The notes: a model not told the origin generated them from the sequence alone. A stretch of DNA of 64,000 bases from Portulaca oleracea (GCA_029582165.1 CM055892.1:4187347-4251346); one strand, 5' to 3'; counted from the stretch's first letter, positions 47,080-57,462 are shown. Program-made: numbers and translations.

Positions 47080-47505
47080 AATCTCCATTGTTGACTGGAT
47101 TTCTAAGCTTTCTAGGATTAATCTCACCACAAATCGACTTTTAGTGAGGAGGAGGGCTAAGGGTCACAAATTCCACTCTCAAGTGGGGATTTGGGGATTC
47201 TTAGTAATTCAATCCTCAATTTCTTGTTTGTTCGGGGGAAATTACATGTGTAGATTGAAGATTAGAAGATTTTGGTCATCAAAGGTATAATTTCTTGTTC
47301 CAATTTCATTGTTCATTCTAGTTTTCATTAATTTCTCTTAATTGCTTCATTTGATTTCATGTCTTTTATTGCTTTCTTTGATTCCATGTCTAGGTTAGTT
47401 TATTTGCTTTCCTTTACATAATTTACCGCTTTCCGCAATTGAAAAACCTTCCTACGCAAACCGATTACCTTAATCAAGCCTAACACCCATCCTCGTGGAC
47501 CGACA

Positions 47506-47874
47506 ACCCTATTAAAAACCACAAAAATTACTACCGAGCAATGGAACATCCGACTCAAGAGAAGTTAAAACTTCATCTGAACCGAGGGCTCCACTATCCC
47601 TCAAATGACCCGCAACAGGGTTCCACCTATCTCCACAGTGATTCGAGAAAGCAAGAGGACAAGACAAGTCATCCAAGACAATGCCTTCATCATTAGACCT
47701 CATCATAAGCCTCACCTATCCTGCCCTATCCTGAAATTACACGTCGAGTTGCTCTGACAGTGGGGGGATCATTTGCATATAGAATCACATGCATTATAAA
47801 ATACCGTTCATGTACATATTCTCCTTGTGATTGCATTGCATCAAGAGGTCATGTATAAAGTCAACAATCACACA
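47506..47874. other. Unclassified, probably old retroelement sequence
   Basis: No ORF worth calling. Contains gacagtggggggatca at 47756-47771, which looks like a plus-strand polypurine tract with LTR start, but no matching LTR was found. Continues after the hAT insertion at 48733. Confidence 0.35.
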
Positions 47875-48732
47875 TAGACCTGTCAATACGGGCGGGCGGG
47901 CGGGTTACGGGTCGGTCGTATATCGGGTTCGGGTAAATACGGGTCGGGTGTATTTCGGGTTCGGGTAAATACGGGTCGGGTGTATTCCGGTTTCGGGCGG
48001 TTTGGGTCGGGTTTACGGGTCATGACCGCCCTTTTTCTCAGTTACTTACAACTAATAAATTGATTATAATTAGTCAAAGACGCCTATGTAATGTATCATA
48101 CAATTCCAAGTTCGACCACCATGATATGTCATAGTTGTATTGACATATTGATATACACCTAATGGACCAAATTTAACAATTTTCAAGTCTACAAGTATTA
48201 TGCGGTTTACGTCAACAATCACGAATAACAATACTTATAAAATATATAGGGTGTGGGATGCTAATATACTAAACTTTTGGTGTATTGGACAATAATGTAC
48301 TGAACTTTGACCTTTGACAATAATACACTATTTTTACTGAAAGAGAGGAGAGAGGCGGGACTGCAGGAGTTTGAGGGTTCACTGAAAGAGTAAGTGAGTG
48401 ACAGTGTTAGGGTTTTATTTTGGTCATTTATTATTTGATTATTTCATTTGTATATCTCTCTCTACGCATAGCTTTCCAAAACCACCCAATCTTTTACTTT
48501 TTGGCCTTAATTTTCATGGAATGGGTCCATTTTTTTGCACAAGGCCAAAGTAGACAAAACACTTAAAATTAAAGTGTCTGACCCAACGGGTCGACCCAAA
48601 CCTAACCCGACCTGACCCGTTTTTTACCGGGTTCTTTGGGTCGGGTCATTTTCGGGTCCCGGGTCGGAATTTCGTGTTCAAAACCCAATTTTTGCGGGTC
48701 GGTTTGGGTCGGGTCGAGAATTGCCAGGTCTA
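47875..48732. mobile_element. Non-autonomous hAT element (858 bp)
   Basis: Imperfect terminal inverted repeats: left tagacctgtcaat, right attgccaggtcta (12 of 13 match). Flanks atcacaca (47867-47874) and gtcacaca (48733-48740) form an 8-bp target duplication with one mismatch, the length typical of hAT. Both ends carry subterminal clusters of gggtcggg and cgggtc (47886-48022, 48590-48720), usual in many plant hAT-derived elements. No transposase frame is present, so movement would need an enzyme supplied from elsewhere. If the ends are placed two bases further in, the duplication could be read as 9 bp (tcacacata), which would suggest a Mutator type. Confidence 0.7.
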
Positions 48733-48981
48733 GTCACACATAAGTGCGTCATCCATAAGAGTCTAAAGTCTAGAAGATCAAGTGCATGCATCCCCATTGA
48801 GAAAAGACGGAGAATCAAAGAATGTCATCTCGCATAGAGACTCAAGCTCGGCTGCAAATCACTAATAACAAGATTAGAGAAATTTCCAATCACACTTTAA
48901 ATGAGTTCTATCTAGTTCAAGCAGACTATTGTCTGAAGCTCATCCTCATGACGATCTTCTAGTAAGCTAAAGCAACAAAAG
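48733..48981. other. Unclassified flank of the hAT insertion
   Basis: Continuation of the sequence left of 47875. Nothing coding or repetitive was recognised in it. Confidence 0.4.
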
Positions 48982-49560
48982 TTGCGCTGGACACCACCGA
49001 CACCATCATTCGCCTCGAGAAAATCCTTTGGGCATCATCCACTGTGGGAAAATCCGTTGGGCGTCATCAACGTCGTGAAAATCCGACAAGCTCTAATCAC
49101 TTCATCTACATTGGGAAAATCTGCTGGACGCCATCAACATCGGGAAAATCCGATTCGCTCGAGAAAATTCGTTGGGCATCATCAACATCGGTAAAATCCA
49201 TTGGCACCATCAACATCGGGAAAATCCGATCCGCCTCGGTAAAATCCGTTGGGCACCATCAACATCGGGATAATCTGATCCGTCTCGGGAAAATCCGTCA
49301 AGCATCATCAACATCGAGAAAATCCAATCTGCCCCGAGAAAATCCATTGGCCATCATCAACATCGCAAAAATTCGATCCGCCTCGGGGAAATCCGTTAGG
49401 CATCATCAACATCGGCAAAATTTGATCCATCTCAAGAAAATCTGTTGGGCATCATCTGCCTCGGGAAAATCCGTTAGGCATCGTCGACACCGGGAAAGAC
49501 TGGAAAAATCATCATTAACACCGGGAAAGATTGGAACATCGACAATAACCTCAAAAAAAA
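48982..49560. repeat. Minisatellite, ~49-bp period
   Basis: About ten degenerate copies combining gggaaaatccgttgggca, tcatcaacatcggg and gatccgcctc. The period measured between 49241 and 49290 is 49 bp. It fades into looser copies (caccgggaaagactgga) up to about 49780. An open frame of 201 codons across it is a by-product of the period structure. Confidence 0.8.
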
Positions 49561-49789
49561 GGGGAGAAGGGAAGTTTCTAGTTTGGATGAGCGACGATCA
49601 CTCTATCAGACAGGTAATTCTCTATATTTCTAGTCATTGTTCAAAATAAACTAGCGTTTGCTTTGGTTTTACTACAGGATAAACCATTGTTGACATTGGG
49701 AAAGACCAAAACTGACATCGGGAAAGTGTAGAAAACCATGATTGACACCGGGAAAGACTGGAACTGACACCGAGAAAGATTGGGAAAGT

Positions 49790-50160
49790 ATCATCATGCG
49801 CCTATCATTGGGCATTCACAGTACAATGACACATCTAGTTGCCATCAAAAGAGCATTAACATCCATCTTCCAGTTGCCGTTGAAAGAGTAATGTTATCCA
49901 TCTTCCAGCTGCCGTTAAAAGAGTGATGACATCCATCTTCTAGGTACCGTTAAAAGAGCATTGACTTCCATCTTCCAATTGCCGTTAAAAGAGAACTAAC
50001 CTCCATCATCTAGTTGTCGTTAAAAGAGCACTGACCTCCATCATCCAGTTGCCATTAAAAGAATGATGATAGGCGCGTGGATATCGGTGCTCTTTTAGTG
50101 GCAACTGGATGGTGATAATGTCAGTGCTCTTTTAACGGCAACTAGAAGATGGAAGTCAGT
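49790..50160. repeat. Minisatellite, ~35-bp period, with inverted copies (foldback)
   Basis: At least six copies of tccatcttccagttgccgtt followed by aaaagagc, starting near 49863, 49898, 49932, 49967 and onward with period 34-35. From about 50066 the same sequences appear reverse-complemented (gtgctcttttaacggcaac, ctagaagatggaagtcag). The edges cgcctatcatt (49799-49812) and tgatgataggcgcg (50066-50079) also pair, so the block can fold into a long hairpin. Confidence 0.75.
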
Positions 50161-50267
50161 TTTAACTGATTGGCAAGGTAAGCCACCCTTGCTTCCAATT
50201 CATCTTTCTCCTGCAGTAGTTGCTCATTAGTAGCACTGTCGTCGTTGCTTTTGCTGCCAGAAGCCAT
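50142..50267 (-). pseudogene. Start of a retroelement gag, cut off by minisatellite (41 aa)
   Basis: An ATG at 50265-50267 (minus) opens MASGSKSNDDSATNEQLLQE and continues KDELEARVAYLANQLK, a short coiled-coil-like leader typical of gag N-termini in plant Ty3-type elements. The frame then enters the inverted minisatellite and stops at 50142-50144. It lies about 100 bp downstream, in sense, of a tRNA-Met primer-like site (50363-50375). Gag identity is inferred from position and style only. Confidence 0.45.
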
Positions 50268-50362
50268 GAGTATGGATGGATGGAGGTTTCGTGACTTTGG
50301 GAATGGATGGGAATGTGTTTGGCCGTTTGAGGAGTTTAGGGTTGCACTCTCTTGAAAACCTA

Positions 50363-50375
50363 GGCTCTTATACCA
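50363..50375 (-). other. Primer-binding-like site, initiator tRNA-Met
   Basis: Minus strand reads TGGTATAAGAGCC, one base from the canonical TGGTATCAGAGCC, and is followed on the plus side by tgatgtataat, a candidate LTR end at 50382. Confidence 0.5.
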
Positions 50376-50381
50376 AAATTA

Positions 50382-50798
50382 TGATGTATAATGGAATCAA
50401 AGAATAGGATTGATCAATTACACATCATAGGGGTAGCGTGCAACCAATCTAAATAGGGTATGTCACGTGAAACAGGGTTAGGGTAGGGAGGATCACGTGA
50501 ATGAGAGGGAGATTTTGTGGGGCTTGGATGATTTGTAAGAGAGTATGGATTAGGGTTTGAGAAAGGATGAATCTTTGTGGAGTTGAGAGGGAGATGGACG
50601 AATGTATGAGGGGAACTTAAAGAGTGACGTGAGGTCTTTTGTGAGGGAGAGAGAGAATATGGATGAGTGATTTGGGAGAGGGAAGTTTGGGAGAGCTTTG
50701 AGAGAGAGAGAGTTGAGAGTTGTATGTTTGAGAGAGAGAGGGATGATTGACGTAAGAGAGGGAGAGATTTGAGAGATTGTGAATAGCCTTAGGGTTCA
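50382..50798 (-). repeat. Probable LTR piece, interrupted by the Athila-like insertion
   Basis: Begins tgatgtataatgg next to the primer-like site and is rich in gagagag runs. It is broken at 50798 by the next element, and its continuation should start at 58003. The other end and the partner LTR were not found, so the assignment rests on the primer-like site. Confidence 0.4.
50794..50798. repeat. Left target-site duplication, Athila-like element
   Basis: gttca here and at 57998-58002, immediately outside the two LTRs. Confidence 0.85.
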
Positions 50799-52389
50799 TG
50801 TACAACGATTTGTAAGACCTCGGTATTGTCGTTCTCTCTCAGGGAGCTGGCAGCCTTGGTCATAGAAACTAAGTCAATGGTCGGGATGAGATTGCTAAGG
50901 TAAGGATATCGGTTTGAAAGGATCACAACGCAAGAAACAAAGCTAAGGTCGGTCAAGGAATGGAAGATGGGCATCAGAGGCTTTTCGGGATGCAAACGGG
51001 GATGAGGAAATGGGTTTTGCAACAAGAGCGTAACGAGAAGGGGAAATCAAATGGTAACTCCGTTAGAAAATAACCACCGGGCTTCCTCTTTCAAGGATAG
51101 TCCGGATTAACTTCCCCAAAGTCCATTGACAGACCCGGGGGAGTTCAAGGAACGTAATTTCCTAGTTAGTTTCTATTCGCTTTCGCGAACTAGAATACTA
51201 ATTATCCTTATTCCTACCTTCCAACAAGTGTTGGATGTATTCGGGATGCTTTCGCACCCAAATACATCCCACTTGAGGGAAGGATAGGATTAGGAAATTG
51301 ATTTCCTAACTAATTACTCACTAATATTGCTAACCCAAACCTAATCACCCATTCACACCCTTAATTACCCCCTAACCTATAGGGTTTCTAGCCACTAATC
51401 ATGATACTAACTATGCTAACAACATCCAAACCAAACCCAAACATGATTTCTAACATCAAACAACCATAAACAAGCAAGATAATCAAATAACAAGCAAGAA
51501 CAATTAAAGAACAAGCAAAGTAATTAGCAAAGTAATTAATAAAGGAGTTAAGGAAAGAGAAAACTTATCAAAGTGTTGTAGATGAACAAGAGAAAGCAAT
51601 AAAAAGATGACCCAACAATCTTTCAATTGTTTGAATCTCTAAATCTTCAATAACAAACACAAATCTCAAAAACCCTAGATTAATCTCTCACTAATCTCTC
51701 TCTAAAACCCTTAATTACAAAGCTCCCAAATGTCTAAGTCTATCCCCTAGATGCCTCCCTAAGAAATCGTCAACAAGGAGTATATATACAAGGCAAAACT
51801 GTTGGCCAAAACGCAGCACTTCAAGCCGAAAACACACGCAGGACATAGGGAGACCGTGGCCACGGTCAAGGAGACCGTGGTCACGGTCTCGTTCTGTCTA
51901 GTTAAATCTGTATGGCGATTTAGGGCAGACAAGTTTTCGCTCCTTCGCACCGTCGTGGCTACGGTCTCCCAAGACCGTGACCACGGTCTTGCTCGGCCAC
52001 TTCTTCCCTTAGACAAGTCATGAACCCACCGTGGCTACGGTCAACTTGACCGTGGCCACGGTCTAGCTCATCTTTCCTTCCCTTGTTCTTCCTTCTTTCC
52101 GAAGCATGTAACGTTCGATCCGAAGGTCGTAGCATGCGTTACTTCACTAATTGGCACCAAAGGTCGGGAGTGTGGTCTCGGGTTGATTCCGTCTTAGTTT
52201 CCAGTCCGGCTCGGCTCGGGAAAGCGCCAAGAATGCTATAAAAAGGCTCGTTTTGCTATGTTTTTGGTGAAGACTCCAAAATCTACAAAATAATAAAAAA
52301 ACGCATTAAAAACTATGAAATTAAACCACGAAACGAGTTATAAGCCTAAGGATTTAGGCGGTATTTAGACACGAAATCGGGTCTAAACC
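50799..52389 (-). repeat. 3' LTR of the Athila-like element (1591 bp)
   Basis: Direct repeat of 56421-57997. The first base in the sense strand has changed, so the expected TGTTTAGACC reads GGTTTAGACC (plus ctaaacc at 52384-52389). It holds the same palindromes (51852-52063), TATA (51779-51789) and GAAA hairpins (51173-51193, 51226-51274) as the 5' copy. Confidence 0.9.
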
Positions 52390-52403
52390 TCCCCCCACAC
52401 TTA
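52390..52403 (-). other. Polypurine tract of the Athila-like element
   Basis: Minus strand reads TAAGTGTGGGGGGA directly before the 3' LTR. A second copy of the motif occurs at about 53700-53713 (minus AAGTGTGGGGGCAGAG), 1.3 kb upstream. Confidence 0.8.
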
Positions 52404-54182
52404 AACCTTTGCTCGTCCCGAGGAAAACAAAACAAAAGCTAACTAACTAACAGTAACTCCTCTGTCGTGGGAGAGAAACGGGTGCATTTAGCGTATGCAC
52501 CAAGCCCTTTGAACCCCCCGGCAGCCCGGGTGGACGAGATGGACTTGTAAGGGTTTGTAGCGGCTATACCCACAAAAGCCAAAGAAAAAGGAGAGAGGGA
52601 AAGTGAAAAAAAAAACCGAAGAAAAAACAAAAGAAAAGAAAAACAACAGCTTCGCTTCAAAAGATCTCGAAATCTAAATCAGGAAAACGTTATTAAACCT
52701 CCAAAAGGAACCGTTATGAGCGTCTCACAAACACCTATCCTAAGCAAGAGTCAGTCTTTAAGATTTTCGATTTCCTACATCTAGTGTCAAGCAAAACCCC
52801 ATGTGCGTAAGTGCTAGTGGGTTCCAACCGAATCCAAAAAACTCCAAGGACTCATGCCCGAGCTCAAAAAAAACGAAACGAACAAGGGAAGTGTTGCCCT
52901 TCCTCACATTTGGTCGCCCTTGGCTTGGTGAGGGCCGTAGGTGATGCAAGGAGAGGCCCCACACTTTATTAACGCTTAAAGTTTTCTTTTTCGGGTTAGG
53001 TAATCCCAACAAAATTGCTTTTTCTTTTTCTCTTTTTTTTTTCTTTTTATAAGTCGGTATTAGCCATACTTTCGGGAATTGGACGGCCCAAATATGGGGT
53101 TTACCCTCCCAACACAGTCTTTTCCATACACACCTCCGCCGAGAATTCAATATGGGAGGAGCTTAAGGGGTAATAGCGTCGTACCGCTAATACCGGGCCC
53201 GTGTAGGTTGGCTAAGTGTATTGTGGTTGATGTCATTCAGCGACACGCTCCACTTAATCCGGTTATTGTAGCTTTTCTTTCTTTTTCTTTCTTTTTGACT
53301 TTACATTTGCTTTTAATAAACGGGAAAAAGAACAAGCTCGGATACGAACCCCTAGAATCTCCCGACTTCAAGCAAAACGTGAAAGGAATCGGGGGTTTTG
53401 CTAGACACTTGATGAAAGACATCTAAAGAGATAAGTCATGACTCGTACCCGAGACAGGGTCGAAAACGCTCAGACCGGTTTCTTTTAAAGAAGTTTAAGA
53501 ACGGCTTCTCAATTTCGACAACAAGATCCAAGGAACAAAGCAAAACAAAGCGAGAACAAAACTAAAAGAAAACCTTTTAAGGTTTTCACTCCCTTTTTTC
53601 TCCTTTTTCACACGAAAATTTTTCAAAATTTAGGCAAAAACTTAAGAGAACAAAGATCAAAACTACTAGGTGATCTACCCTTGGAATAAAAATAACTCTG
53701 CCCCCACACTTAAAAAGCCACAATGTCCTCATTGTGGGAAGGTGTCATATGAAAAGGGTAGAGAACCTACAAAACACAAACAAACAAAAAACAACTAGCA
53801 AGCTGAAATGGTGGCGACCCGAGCCCACACGGCTCCAACAACAATATATCCCAACATAAACACTCAAAGGGGTTCGCCACCTAAAAGAAAATCAAGCATG
53901 CAGCATGGATCATAGGATATTCAACTCAAAAAGAGAAGAGCGGAGAGATATTACCTCGAGTTCTTCAAAACAAATGATTACTCAATCTGTGATCCGTGAT
54001 AATTGAGCAAAGGGTTAGGATATTCAAGTAAAAACAAGCAAGGCTCGTAAGATCCGCATGCAAGATTAGAAACAAGAAAAAGAAACTAATAAAGAAAGGA
54101 AAAGAAATTAATCAAAAAGGAAGTATGGGTTACCTCCCATGTAGTGCTTGTTTTAGGTCCCTAGCTTGACCTAATTACCCGT
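52404..54182 (-). other. Noncoding 3' region of the Athila-like element
   Basis: No valid ORF. Homologous in order to 43790-45599 of the other gypsy element: hairpin CACAATG-AGGA-CATTGTG (53719-53736), the internal polypurine copy beside it, the accccttaag/ggagggtaaacccc block (53096-53172) and the cgtccacccgggct block (about 52480-52570). The conserved parts are separated by spacers that do not align. Confidence 0.75.
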
Positions 54183-56228
54183 TTAATTCTGGAGAGACGT
54201 GGTGCACATGAGAGGTACATAATCAGCTTCTTCCACCATGATCGCTTCTTCTTCCTTCCTCTCCAACTCCTACCATTTTTGGACAACCTCAAGTTGAGTC
54301 GTTTGGTTGACCATGAGCAGGGAAGAGGTGATGATGTCTTTGATTTCTTCCAATGTCGCTTCCTCCTCCTTCTCCAACACCTTCTCATCATCTCCGCAAA
54401 TAGAACAAGGGTTTCCTCCAGCGGTTTGATAGGGTGATGGGGATGAAGAAGTAACTTAGGCCTTTCCTCAAGTGGTTTTTTCAAGTTTCAGACACTTGGG
54501 GACAATTTTCTCAAACTCTATGTCCTCAATATAAACTTCATCCAATGAGATCTCCCTCCTCAATGGAACAATCTTGAGGGAATCGTCACGGGATGCATCT
54601 TCAATTACCTGGGGTCTAGAACATAAGGTTTGGGGATGATCGTTTTCATGCTCATTATCATGTTCCACTTCAAGAATATAAACTTCTTCTTTATGCTCAT
54701 GAACAATCGTGGTCACTGAATCGACTTCAACACAAGGTGGCATGGAAAAGGGCGTCTCAGTAGGGAAATTAAACTTTGATTCAATATGTCCTTCATCAAT
54801 CAAGTGTTGAATCAACCATTTTGGGAGAGGAATTTGCATTTGGTGGGAATCAAATTGCTCTTCAGGGCATTCACTAGCACTTTCATTCAAAATTATAACG
54901 TGTTCTTCCTCCACCTTCTCTTCTACACAATTGACTTCCTTGCCAATCAATTTCTCCTTCGCATCATCTACCACTTGCACAACCTCCATACCCTCTCCTT
55001 CGATTTTATCCTCAATATCTCCCTCCTCCACCGACTCAGGTTGCTCAACTTCTCCTCCACCACACATGGTAATAACATTCACCTCCACCCCTTGGATAGG
55101 AGTAGTTTGGATAGGTGCAAATTGAAATTGGTTGGATGGAGCCAATTCGTGCTCGAGACTTTGGATATAAGCGTAATCCTCCTCTCGGTCTTCCATGATT
55201 CGCTCCAACATCAACTCAAATGAGGATCCTTGAAGTGGTTGAGAAATTTGAGGTTGTGGAAAATCTTGTTGGGTTGGATGGAAGGTTTCTTCTTGAATGA
55301 ATGGGTGATGGTCAATGGGTTGAAAAGTAGAAGGGTGTTGGTTAGTGGTAAAATCATAAGAAATGGGATCTGGTTCAACATGGGAAGAAATAATAGCACT
55401 CACTTGCTCTAATTGTTGAAAATTGAACACTTGCGCTTCTTGAGCCATTCTCAAATGCTTGAAAGTCTCCTCATTCACTTTTTCTTTTTGCAGTTCATAT
55501 ATAGAAGCCAAAAGGAGTGCAATAATAGGATGATGCTCCAAAGGTAAATCTCCTCCACTAGATTTGCAACCTCCAAAATCAGGAGCATATTGAACAAGCT
55601 CATGAAGGAATTGTTCGGCCTCCCCCGCGGTCTTCTTCAAAAATGTCCCTCCGGATGCTATATCAATTGATTCCTTGAGAGAACCAAAGAGTCAACAATA
55701 AAAGTGCTGAAGAAGCATCCAGTTGGGTAGATTATGGTGCGGACACTGACGTTGGAGACTTTTGAATCTTCCCCATGCTTCAAAAAGAGTCTCTCCGGGT
55801 TCTTGCTTGAAGCTCATAATATCTTGCCGGAGTTTACATGTTTTATCAGCCGGGAAGAATCTTTGAAGAAAATCTCTCTTGAGAGCCTCCCATGAAGAAT
55901 AAAATCCAGGTGGGCATATATCAAGCCACATCTCAGCTTTCCCTTTCAAAGTCAGAGGAAAGAACTTCAACTTTAGATACTCCGAAGATATCCCAGGTAT
56001 ATGCATGAAACTAATGCGCTTCTCGAATCTCTCCATATGAGCAATAGGACTCTCGGAAATATCTCCATGAAACGGGTTACTTTCAAAAACTTCAAGAAGA
56101 CACGGCTTGAACTCAAATACCGCGTCGGGTGGTAATGGTGGTAAGATGATCGGGTTGCCTCCCGTACCCGAAGATGGAACAGCATATGATAGAAGGGTAC
56201 GGGGTGAATCAGCTTGGACTTCACCCAT
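54183..56228 (-). pseudogene. Gag of the Athila-like element with long acidic extension, stops present
   Basis: One frame of 682 codons including stops. Residues 1-178 (55692-56228) match the plant gag domain of Athila/Tat elements: F-G or FHGD followed by AHMERFEKRISFMHI, LKLKFFPLTLKGKAEMWLD, then WEALKRDFLQRFFPADKT and QEPGETLFEAWGRFKSLQRQCPHH. A TGA at 55692-55694 follows HFYC. The frame then continues with GGTFLKKTAGEAEQFLHEL, the usual end of that domain, so the TGA is a mutation and not the true end. Then come 350 Gln/Glu-rich acidic residues (open 54468-55640), further stops near 54465, 54455 and 54270, and an end at TAA 54183-54185. There is no zinc knuckle. Gag would make the particle; one readthrough event would restore most of this one. 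The start ATG is the first after the primer site in frame. Confidence 0.8.
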
Positions 56229-56397
56229 TGGACTCGAGGCCTCCTACGATGCTCGATAGAACATTAGGGCGTACCTAAATGAACCAACAAGAACCAATAG
56301 AAGCATCAAATTCATCGGGATTAGCACAAACTAATTTCTAGCGTGAAAGCAATCTCAAATAACCAAAAACCAAGAAACTAAAACTAGGGGCGCTGGC

Positions 56398-56415
56398 TCC
56401 CCGACAACGGCGCCA
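56398..56415 (-). other. Primer-binding site, tRNA-Asp
   Basis: Minus strand TGGCGCCGTTGTCGGGGA, one change from the TGGCGCCGTTGCCGGGGA of Athila-type elements, which is complementary to the 3' end of tRNA-Asp. It lies five bases from the LTR end. Confidence 0.9.
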
Positions 56416-56794
56416 TTTTGTGTAAAGCGGTTTGTAAGACCTCGGTATTGTCGTTATCTCTCAGGGAGCTGGCGTCCTTGGTCATAGAAACTAAGTCAAT
56501 GGTCGGGATGAGATTGCTAAGGTAAGGATATCGGTTTGAAATGATCACAACGCAAGAAACAAAGCTAAGGTCGGTCAAGGAATGGAAGATGGGCTTCGGA
56601 GGCTTTTCGGGATGCAAACGGGGATGAGGAAATGGGTTTTGCAACAAGAGAGTAACGAGAAGGGGAAATCAAATGGTAACTCCATTAGAAAATACCCACC
56701 GGGCTTCCTCTTTCAAGGATAGTCCGGATTAACTTCCCCAAAGTCCATCGACAGACCCGGGGGAGTTCAAGGAACGAAATTTCCTAGTTAGTTT

Positions 56795-56815
56795 CTATTC
56801 GCTTTCGCGAACTAG
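56795..56815 (-). ncRNA. GAAA-tetraloop hairpin 2 in the 5' leader
   Basis: Sense RNA would read CUAGUUCGC-GAAA-GCGAAUAG: five GC-rich pairs under a GNRA loop, one bulged G, then three more pairs. Repeated in the 3' LTR at 51173-51193. This is predicted structure only and not an independent gene. Confidence 0.5.
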
Positions 56816-56847
56816 AATACTAACTATCCTAATTCCTACATTCCAAC

Positions 56848-56896
56848 AAGTGTTGGATGTATTCGGGATGCTTTCGCACCCAAATACATCCCACTT
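56848..56896 (-). ncRNA. GAAA-tetraloop hairpin 1 in the 5' leader
   Basis: Sense RNA: AAGUG and GGAUGUAUUU pair with GAAUACAUCC and CACUU, and an inner stem GGGUGC/GCAUCC is capped by GAAA. About 20 pairs with one or two small bulges. The same sequence is in the 3' LTR at 51226-51274. It lies 33 bases before hairpin 2 in sense. Predicted by eye. Confidence 0.55.
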
Positions 56897-57390
56897 GAGG
56901 GAAGGATAGGATTGGGAAATTGATTTCCTAACTAATTACTCACTAATATTGCTAACCCAAACCTAATCACCCATTCACACCCTTAATTACCCCCTAACCC
57001 ATAGGGTTTCTAGCCACTAATCATGATACTAAATATGCTAACAACATCCAAACCAAACCTAAACATGATTTCTAACATCAAACAACCATAAACAAGCAAG
57101 ATAATCAAATAACAAGCAAGAACAATTAAAGAACAAGCAAAGTAATTAGCAAAGTAATTAATAAAGGAGTTAAGGGAAGAGAAAACTTATCAAAGTGTTG
57201 TAGGTGAACAAGAGAAAGCAATAAAAAGATGACCCAACAATCTTTCAATTGTTTGAATCTCCAAATCTTCAATAACAAACACAAATCTCCAAAACCCTAG
57301 ATTAATCTCTCACTAAAACCCTTAATTACAAAGCTCCCAAATGTCTAAGTCTATCCCCTAGATGCCTCCCTAAGAAATCGTCAACAAGGA

Positions 57391-57400
57391 GTATATATAC
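57391..57400 (-). promoter_or_regulatory. TATA box of the Athila-like LTR
   Basis: Minus GTATATATAC following the palindrome cluster by about 60 bp in sense. Equivalent at 51779-51789. Confidence 0.6.
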
Positions 57401-57462
57401 AAGGCAAAACTGTTGGCCAAAACGCAACACTTCAAGCCGAAAACACGCGCAGGACATAGGGA

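Larger units (their letters stand above)
42509..47505 (+). mobile_element. 5'-truncated Ty3/gypsy element (Athila/Tat-like), 3' LTR kept
   Basis: Starts abruptly at the array junction inside an open frame, so the 5' LTR, primer site and gag start are missing. It keeps an acidic ORF (to 43512), about 2.1 kb of noncoding 3' region, a polypurine tract (45600-45613) and an LTR from about 45615. The 3' region matches, in inverted orientation, that of the Athila-like element at 50799-57997, for example the block with cgtccacccgggct at 45460-45475 and 52529-52545. This supports the family call. No reverse transcriptase or integrase is present. The right end is not fixed; about 47505 is a guess from a ggaccgaca ending. 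Confidence 0.65.
45615..47505 (+). repeat. 3' LTR of the truncated gypsy element, with internal duplication
   Basis: Starts TGTTCGGTCTTG after the polypurine tract. A module of about 560 bp (from gtgattttgtgttttgtaggg at 45767 and again at 46371, offset 604) is present twice, each copy preceded by a TA-dinucleotide run. Each module holds palindromes and a TATA box. After the second module come a CT run (47038-47075) and about 430 bp of transcribed LTR. The LTR contains gcgatttcccgagcc, also found in the LTRs of 50799-57997. The right end is uncertain by about 70 bp. Confidence 0.65.

Noticed and set aside
47512..47715. 67-codon minus ORF
   Set aside because: No family resemblance, no context, short; chance frame.
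47756..47771. Plus-strand polypurine-like tract with possible LTR start
   Set aside because: No LTR pair, primer site or coding region in matching orientation was found nearby.
49044..49649. 201-codon plus-strand ORF
   Set aside because: It runs through the 49-bp minisatellite; the peptide is a translation of the repeat with changing frames and no domain.
48982..50160. Regularly spaced repeats that could recall a CRISPR array
   Set aside because: Repeats are contiguous and degenerate without unique spacers, and the DNA is plant nuclear.
45336..52660. Conserved peptide STRA-GGFKGL-AYAKC in both gypsy elements (45336-45545 plus, 52439-52660 minus)
   Set aside because: The nucleotide differences I counted are spread evenly over codon positions (three of six at third positions), giving no sign of protein-level selection; treated as a conserved nucleic-acid block.
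54161..54484. Arg/Lys-rich ORF of 107 codons overlapping the gag end, which might suggest a frameshift product
   Set aside because: The gag frame itself continues through here, after stops, with an acidic sequence in keeping with the preceding one (VEEADYVPL), so the basic ORF is an out-of-frame shadow.
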